The position numbers were made by a program, and so were the translations under genes. Below are positions 7,193 to 11,298 of a stretch of 11,298 nucleotides of DNA, one piece after another (position 1 is the stretch's first letter; every line of letters begins with the position of its first letter). The DNA lies in NCBI GenBank assembly GCA_023254645.1, contig JALRLA010000110.1:1-11298 (forward strand). The letters are read 5' to 3'. Origin of the DNA: Bacteroidia bacterium (lineage in GTDB: Bacteria > Bacteroidota > Bacteroidia > NS11-12g > UBA955). The notes below the pieces were generated by a model that saw nothing but the letters and a program-made list of their open reading frames with translations, did not search any database and had not been told where the DNA came from.

Positions 7193-9805
7193 TTAGTCCA
7201 AGTTGTCCAAAAAGTGCTCTAAACTCATCTCATCAGGTATCAATACTTCTCTGGCCTTGCTGCCTTGATTCGCTCCGACAACCCCAGCGTCTTCCAACTG
7301 ATCCATTAATCGGCCGGCACGGTTGTACCCAATTTTCAATTTGCGCTGAATCATGCTGGTCGAACCTACTTGATTTTGTACAACCACACGGGCTGCATCG
7401 GCAAAGAGGCTATCTCGCTCATCGGGATCAAAGTTGCCACCTCCGCTCAAGCTACCGCCCTCTTCTTTCACTTCAGGTAAAACATAGGCCGTCGAATAAG
7501 CTCGTTGTTCCCCAATAAATTCACAAACCCTTTCCACCTCTGGAGTGTCAACAAAAGGACATTGCAGGCGAATCATGTCGCTTCCGCCTGAATACAACAT
7601 GTCACCTTTGCCTATCAATTGATCAGCACCATTGGCATCCAAGATGGTTCGAGAGTCAATCTTCGAGGTAACCCGGAAAGCAATTCGCGCAGGGAAGTTG
7701 GCTTTGATCATACCCGTAATGACGTTCACAGAGGGGCGCTGAGTTGCCAAAATCAAGTGAATCCCAATGGCTCGGGCCAGCTGAGCCAAACGCGCTATGG
7801 GTGTTTCCACCTCTTTGCCTGCAGTCATGATCAAGTCGGCCACCTCATCGATGACGACCACGATGTACGGCAAATGCCTATGACCGTTTTCGGGGTTCAA
7901 CTTGCGCTCCTTGAATTTCGCATTGTATTCTATGATGTTTCGCACCATCGCGTCTTGAAGGAGCTTGTATCGATCGTCCATCTCCACACACAGCGAATTC
8001 AGCGTATTGATAACCTTGGAATTGTCGGTAATGATCGCATCTCCGTCGCCCGGCAACTTGGCCAAGAAATGGCGTTCAATTTTGTTGAACAGGGTCAATT
8101 CCACCTTTTTCGGATCGACCAAAACAAACTTCACGTAGGCCGGATGCTTTTTGTACAACAGCGATACAAGAATGGCATTCAAGCCTACCGACTTACCCTG
8201 ACCAGTGGCACCGGCCATCAATAAGTGAGGCATTTTGGCCAAATCGGCTACAAAAATCTCGTTCGAAATGGTCTTACCCAGAACGACGGGCAAAGCGGCA
8301 TCGCTTTCTTGAAACTTCTTAGAAGCCAAGACGGTTCTCATGGGCACCATCTCGGGATTGCGATTGGGCACCTCGATACCAATGGTACCGCGACCCGGTA
8401 TCGGCGCAATGATTCGAATACCTAGAGCCGCCAAACTCAAAGCGATGTCATCTTCCAAGTTTTTGATTTTGGAGATCTTCACACCGGGTGCAGGTACAAT
8501 CTCATATAAGGTTACGGTAGGACCAACGCTCGCCTTGATACTGGAGATGCCAATCTTATAGTTTTCCAGTGTGGTGGTAATTAGGTCCTTGCTCCTGGCG
8601 ATTTCTGCCATGTCAATTTCCTGTTTGCCCTGGTCGTAATCTTTCAATAGATCCAAACTGGGGAATCGATAGTTGCTCAACTCCAAAGTGGGATCAAACA
8701 GCGTATCCAGCCCAAATCGCTTTTTTTCTCCAAAGGGATCCCCTTGGTTTTCATCGACCGTTTCCTCTTCGTTTTGGGTCAAATCTTGCACTTGGAAACC
8801 CAGATCCAACTCCACCTCAGAGCTGGACTTTGCCTCTGAATCCTGCGTTGGCTCCTCGACATTTGCCTCTGGGCTAGCACCAAAAAACAGCTCTTCCGGC
8901 TCTTGGTAAGCGGTAGGTTTGATGTCTTCAGTAGCATCTGGCGACGACTCTTCATCCTTGCGCTTAAGGATGATTTGATTCAGGTCTTGGGCTGGGTCTT
9001 CCTTATCCTCTTCAGGAGCCAATTGGTATTCCCCTTCTTCCGGATCGTCAATGATGATGCGAGCCTCGTGATCGGCAGAGGTCGATTCTTCAGACTCCGT
9101 CTCATCGGCCAATTCTCCCTCCTCCTCAATCAAGGCGTCCAAACTGCTTTCAACGGCTGTGCGAAGCTGCATTTTGCGGAAGGGATTCATATTCAAAAAG
9201 AGCATGGAATAAACAACCGCATAGGCTGCGATGAACAGAAAAGTCCCGATTCCTCCAATGGCATCTTGCAATTTCTGTACCGAGTAATACCCGAATCCGC
9301 CGCCAAGCACAGGCTGCCAAGTTTGAAATATGAAGCCCAAAAACAAGGAGAACCAAAGGGTAAACAGAACGCTGTGAATGGCAATGCGCAGCAGTGAAAA
9401 CGGGCGATAATCGAACAGCAATTGAAGGCCTGCAAAAGCCGTCAACGGCAGCAAGGCGAATGCCCCCAATCCAAAACCGTTGTGCACGAAACTGAAGGCC
9501 AATCGCGCGCCCAAATAACCCATGGCATTGGCGATTTTACCCTGGTGCTCTCGAAAGGCCTCCCAATCGCCATCGGCGAGAAAACTCTGATCTCTGGTCC
9601 ATGAAAAGAAGAAACTGATGAAGCTGATGAACAGGATAGCCGTGAACACCAACAGCAAAAAGCCCACAGCTTTTCGGGTGGGTTCGTGCTGCAAGGTAGC
9701 CGCATTCCACAAGTCCTGGCCACTGATTCGCTCTTGCGTATCACCCGGCTTTTCCTTGAGAAAGTCAGTCTTTTTGGGGTTGGTCTTCTTTTTCGGGGCT
9801 GCCAT
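7193..9805 (-). CDS. ftsK: DNA translocase FtsK
   Basis: The 870-aa protein is a septum-anchored DNA motor that clears the division plane and activates XerD at dif. Four hydrophobic membrane segments are visible at about residues 46-68, 100-130, 141-163 and 184-206. A very acidic Glu/Asp/Ser-rich linker covers about 224-360. The RecA-like motor follows, with Walker A GATGQGKS (532-539), Walker B VVVIDEVADL (649-658) and the conserved LILATQRPSVNVITG (684-698). The C-terminal winged-helix gamma domain, about 797-857, contains SMIQRKLKIGYNRAGRLMD, the DNA-reading and XerD-contacting part. The linker is much shorter than in E. coli FtsK (1329 aa), as is usual in this phylum. The ATG at 9803-9805 is the only plausible start, since the next in-frame Met (residue 95) would remove the first membrane segment. 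It lies downstream of rnz with a 128-nt gap and upstream of the LolA-family gene. Confidence 0.97.
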   Translation of the reverse strand: MAAPKKKTNPKKTDFLKEKPGDTQERISGQDLWNAATLQHEPTRKAVGFLLLVFTAILFISFISFFFSWTRDQSFLADGDWEAFREHQGKIANAMGYLGARLAFSFVHNGFGLGAFALLPLTAFAGLQLLFDYRPFSLLRIAIHSVLFTLWFSLFLGFIFQTWQPVLGGGFGYYSVQKLQDAIGGIGTFLFIAAYAVVYSMLFLNMNPFRKMQLRTAVESSLDALIEEEGELADETESEESTSADHEARIIIDDPEEGEYQLAPEEDKEDPAQDLNQIILKRKDEESSPDATEDIKPTAYQEPEELFFGASPEANVEEPTQDSEAKSSSEVELDLGFQVQDLTQNEEETVDENQGDPFGEKKRFGLDTLFDPTLELSNYRFPSLDLLKDYDQGKQEIDMAEIARSKDLITTTLENYKIGISSIKASVGPTVTLYEIVPAPGVKISKIKNLEDDIALSLAALGIRIIAPIPGRGTIGIEVPNRNPEMVPMRTVLASKKFQESDAALPVVLGKTISNEIFVADLAKMPHLLMAGATGQGKSVGLNAILVSLLYKKHPAYVKFVLVDPKKVELTLFNKIERHFLAKLPGDGDAIITDNSKVINTLNSLCVEMDDRYKLLQDAMVRNIIEYNAKFKERKLNPENGHRHLPYIVVVIDEVADLIMTAGKEVETPIARLAQLARAIGIHLILATQRPSVNVITGMIKANFPARIAFRVTSKIDSRTILDANGADQLIGKGDMLYSGGSDMIRLQCPFVDTPEVERVCEFIGEQRAYSTAYVLPEVKEEGGSLSGGGNFDPDERDSLFADAARVVVQNQVGSTSMIQRKLKIGYNRAGRLMDQLEDAGVVGANQGSKAREVLIPDEMSLEHFLDNLD

Positions 9806-9812
9806 GAATCAA

Positions 9813-9820
9813 CGAATATA
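9813..9820 (-). promoter_or_regulatory. Possible -7 box for ftsK
   Basis: On the minus strand the site reads TATATTCG, one base off TAnnTTTG, and it ends 7 nt before the ftsK ATG. The 19 nt upstream are GC-rich with no TTG element, so support is weak. ftsK could instead be transcribed from the rnz promoter. Confidence 0.3.
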
Positions 9821-9875
9821 CCGGTCCCTTCGCGCGCGAGCCTGAGAGGTTTTGCACGCCAGAGGCGAGTGTGCG

Positions 9876-9891
9876 CTATTGCAAACAATAG
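9876..9891. repeat. Small perfect inverted repeat in the rnz-ftsK gap
   Basis: CTATTG and CAATAG form a perfect 6-bp inverted repeat around a CAAA loop, inside the 128-nt gap between rnz and ftsK (9806-9933). The rest of this gap holds only a weak 5-bp repeat (ACTCT at 9924-9928, AGAGT at 9936-9940) overlapping the rnz stop, which could be a poor terminator. No gene is visible in the gap. Confidence 0.3.
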
Positions 9892-9933
9892 GATTTGAAT
9901 CGGCTAGAGAGCAAAAATGGTCGACTCTTAGAC

Positions 9934-10851
9934 TTAGAGTTGCACTTCCATTCCCTCGACGGCCAATTCGGCATCGGGAAATTGAGACCGGGCCTCTTCC
10001 AACAGGGGTTGAAGATCGGTGTATCGGGCAGAAAAATGACCCAACAACAAGCGCTTTACCTCGGCCCATTTGGCCATTTCACCCGCTTGTATGGAGGTGG
10101 TATGGTAGGTCTGAATGGCCCGTTCTAAACGGTCGTGCATGAAGGTTGCTTCGTGGTACATCAAATCCACTCCGTGCAGAAACTTCGCCAATTCAGGCAG
10201 TTGAGCAGTATCGGAAACATAAGCGTAGCGTCGGTTCTTGTTACCCGGAAGTGTCAAAGCTGCATTGGGTATCAGTGTTCCGTCTAAACGGGTATAATCC
10301 TCTCCCATTTTCACGGCTGCGTAGGCTTCAACAGGCACTTGCAAACTGTGGCAAGAATCGACATTCAAACGTAGTTCAGGCCCTGTTTCTTCGAACAAAA
10401 AGCCGGTACAAGCGATGCGGTGGCTGAGCGGAAAACTCGTGACCCGAAAGCCTTCACCTTCCAAAACTGTCGCAGGCTCCTTGTCTTGTGTGGCCACAAA
10501 GTTCAAGGGGAAAGTGAGCCTTGAGTCACTGGCCTCTAGGGTATGTTGCAACAAGGAATCCAATGGAGCTGGTCCTACCAAAGTCAGGGGCTCCGTGCGG
10601 CCAAACAAGCTCATGGAGGTTAGCAATCCGGGAAGGCCAAAAAAGTGATCTCCGTGCAAATGGCTAATCAAGATGGTCTTGATTTTTTGCATGCGCAAGT
10701 TGTATTGAACGAGTCGCATTTGAGTTCCCTCCCCGCAGTCGATGAGGAAATATTCTCCATCCATACGCAAGTACTGAGATGACGGAAATCGGTGCCTAGT
10801 CGGCGTAGCCGACGAGGTTCCCAAGATGGTCAACTCAAAGGGTTTTTGCAT
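9934..10851 (-). CDS. rnz: Ribonuclease Z (tRNA 3' processing endonuclease)
   Basis: The 305-aa product, the length of E. coli RNase BN/Z, is a zinc metallo-beta-lactamase nuclease that trims the 3' trailer of tRNA precursors in the cytoplasm. The N-terminal FELTILGTSSATPT is the family start. Metal ligands are complete: the HLHGDH motif at residues 64-69, His144 in PLSHR, Asp214 in YVSDTA, and His272 in GHFSARY; HEATF at 233-237 is also conserved. The frame is open back to 10920, but the upstream extension (MPNSTLSLLV...) lacks family similarity and covers a promoter-like box, so the ATG at 10851 is the likely start. It is followed by ftsK after 128 nt and preceded by the GT9 gene 177 nt upstream. 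Confidence 0.95.
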   Translation of the reverse strand: MQKPFELTILGTSSATPTRHRFPSSQYLRMDGEYFLIDCGEGTQMRLVQYNLRMQKIKTILISHLHGDHFFGLPGLLTSMSLFGRTEPLTLVGPAPLDSLLQHTLEASDSRLTFPLNFVATQDKEPATVLEGEGFRVTSFPLSHRIACTGFLFEETGPELRLNVDSCHSLQVPVEAYAAVKMGEDYTRLDGTLIPNAALTLPGNKNRRYAYVSDTAQLPELAKFLHGVDLMYHEATFMHDRLERAIQTYHTTSIQAGEMAKWAEVKRLLLGHFSARYTDLQPLLEEARSQFPDAELAVEGMEVQL

Positions 10852-10857
10852 ACGCTC

Positions 10858-10888
10858 CAAAGATAGCGTTAAAATGAAGCCTAGGTAA
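10858..10888 (-). promoter_or_regulatory. Promoter for rnz
   Basis: On the minus strand TATCTTTG (10865 down to 10858) matches the Bacteroidota -7 element TAnnTTTG exactly. A TTAC at 10888-10885 lies 19 nt upstream, the normal place for the -33 element, though it is a poor match to TTTG. The -7 box ends only 6 nt before the ATG at 10851, implying an almost leaderless mRNA. Confidence 0.55.
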
Positions 10889-10958
10889 GTTACCAGTAAA
10901 GAAAGGGTTGAGTTTGGCAAAGTTCGAGAGGCCGGAAATTAGGGGGAGCTTCCATTCG

Positions 10959-10978
10959 ATACTTGTGGAGCACAGTAT
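10959..10978. repeat. Imperfect hairpin in the GT9-rnz gap
   Basis: ATACTTGTG and CACAGTAT form an 8-bp stem with one bulged T and a GAG loop. It stands in the 177-nt gap between the GT9 gene and rnz (10852-11028). A TTT run follows only on the plus strand, where no gene needs ending, so it does not look like the terminator of the GT9 gene. Apart from this and the rnz promoter I see nothing in the gap. Confidence 0.25.
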
Positions 10979-11028
10979 TTTCGGTTCGTAACTTGACTGA
11001 CGGAGAACTTAGACCTTTCCCGGTATAC

Positions 11029-11298
11029 TCAACCCAACACCTCTTCGACCGCGGCCATGACTTGGGCCTCGGAAAGTCGCATCATGCAGGAATCGTTAGG
11101 ACGCATGCAGTGAACCTGGTCACAGGGGTGGCACGGCAGTATTTCATGGAGCACGCGCGAGCGCAGCGAGCGCGGGTAAAAGACGTTTTCAACCCCAGGG
11201 CCGAACAACCCGACTAGGCCCAATTTGGCACCGGCAGCCGAGGCTCTATCGGCCAGTTGCAAAGGCCCGCTTTCGTTGCCCACGAAGAGCTTGGCATG
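11029..11298 (-). CDS. Family 9 glycosyltransferase (heptosyltransferase type), C-terminal end
   Basis: The frame is open to the window edge, so the gene begins outside; the last 89 residues are visible. They fit the end of the GT9 family, which transfers heptose or related sugars from ADP-activated donors to lipopolysaccharide core in the cytoplasm. VGNESGPLQLAD corresponds to the donor-binding motif usually written GNDSGPMHLA. LVGLFGPG follows, then the cysteine cluster LPCHPCDQVHC...CMM and the final helix SEAQVMAAVEEVLG. Glu replaces the more common Asp in GNDSG. Symbols such as waaF cannot be assigned from this fragment. It is transcribed toward rnz, 177 nt upstream of the rnz start. Confidence 0.88.
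   Translation of the reverse strand, partial: HAKLFVGNESGPLQLADRASAAGAKLGLVGLFGPGVENVFYPRSLRSRVLHEILPCHPCDQVHCMRPNDSCMMRLSEAQVMAAVEEVLG

Noticed and set aside
7619..8224. 201-codon plus-strand frame opposite ftsK
   Set aside because: It lies antisense to the conserved FtsK motor domain and its translation resembles no family.
9806..9933. tRNA or small RNA gene before ftsK
   Set aside because: There are GC-rich stretches and a 6-bp repeat, but no cloverleaf or conserved T-loop sequence could be traced.
10852..10920. Longer RNase Z start
   Set aside because: The added 23 residues have no family similarity and would overlie the TATCTTTG promoter box; RNase Z similarity starts at MQKPFELTILG.

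Overview
The window looks like chromosomal DNA from a member of the Bacteroidota, probably Flavobacteriales; the exact family cannot be told from this sequence. Three things point there. A secreted protein ends in a type IX secretion (T9SS) C-terminal sorting domain. Exact TAnnTTTG boxes, the Bacteroidota -7 promoter element, sit just before several start codons, and Shine-Dalgarno sequences are absent. An FtsK gene is followed by a LolA-family gene, an order I recall from Flavobacteria. Base composition is near 50% G+C by eye, except for an AT-rich patch at about 6480-7190.

Left part (1-2926, + strand): the 3' end of a large Asp-box beta-propeller T9SS cargo gene, a small protein of unknown function and a GT2 glycosyltransferase are joined by two 4-nt ATGA overlaps, so they are very probably one translationally coupled operon. 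The glycosyltransferase overlaps xerD tail to tail by 4 nt. xerD is read on the minus strand behind an Omp28-like lipoprotein gene, with 5 nt between them.

Middle (4695-6305): a 47-nt divergent promoter region separates the Omp28-like gene from a lipoprotein-type glutathione peroxidase gene on the + strand. sucD (succinyl-CoA ligase alpha subunit) follows, with its own promoter-like box inside a small palindrome. A strong bidirectional terminator closes sucD and the opposing gene cluster.

Right part (6306-11298, - strand): in transcription order, the C-terminal end of a GT9 (heptosyltransferase-type) glycosyltransferase, rnz (RNase Z), ftsK (DNA translocase) and a LolA-family gene with an unusual lipoprotein-like N-terminus. 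XerD and FtsK, both encoded here, are the enzymes of chromosome dimer resolution. LolA, Omp28, the peroxidase and the glycosyltransferases all concern the cell envelope.

Most genes are ordinary housekeeping or envelope genes. I found no CRISPR array, tRNA, rRNA, insertion sequence or phage module, and no gap over 300 nt lacks a gene. The most interesting signals are the near-leaderless promoter arrangement, the head-to-head pair of redox-type lipoprotein genes, and the mosaic composition and lipobox of the LolA-family gene.
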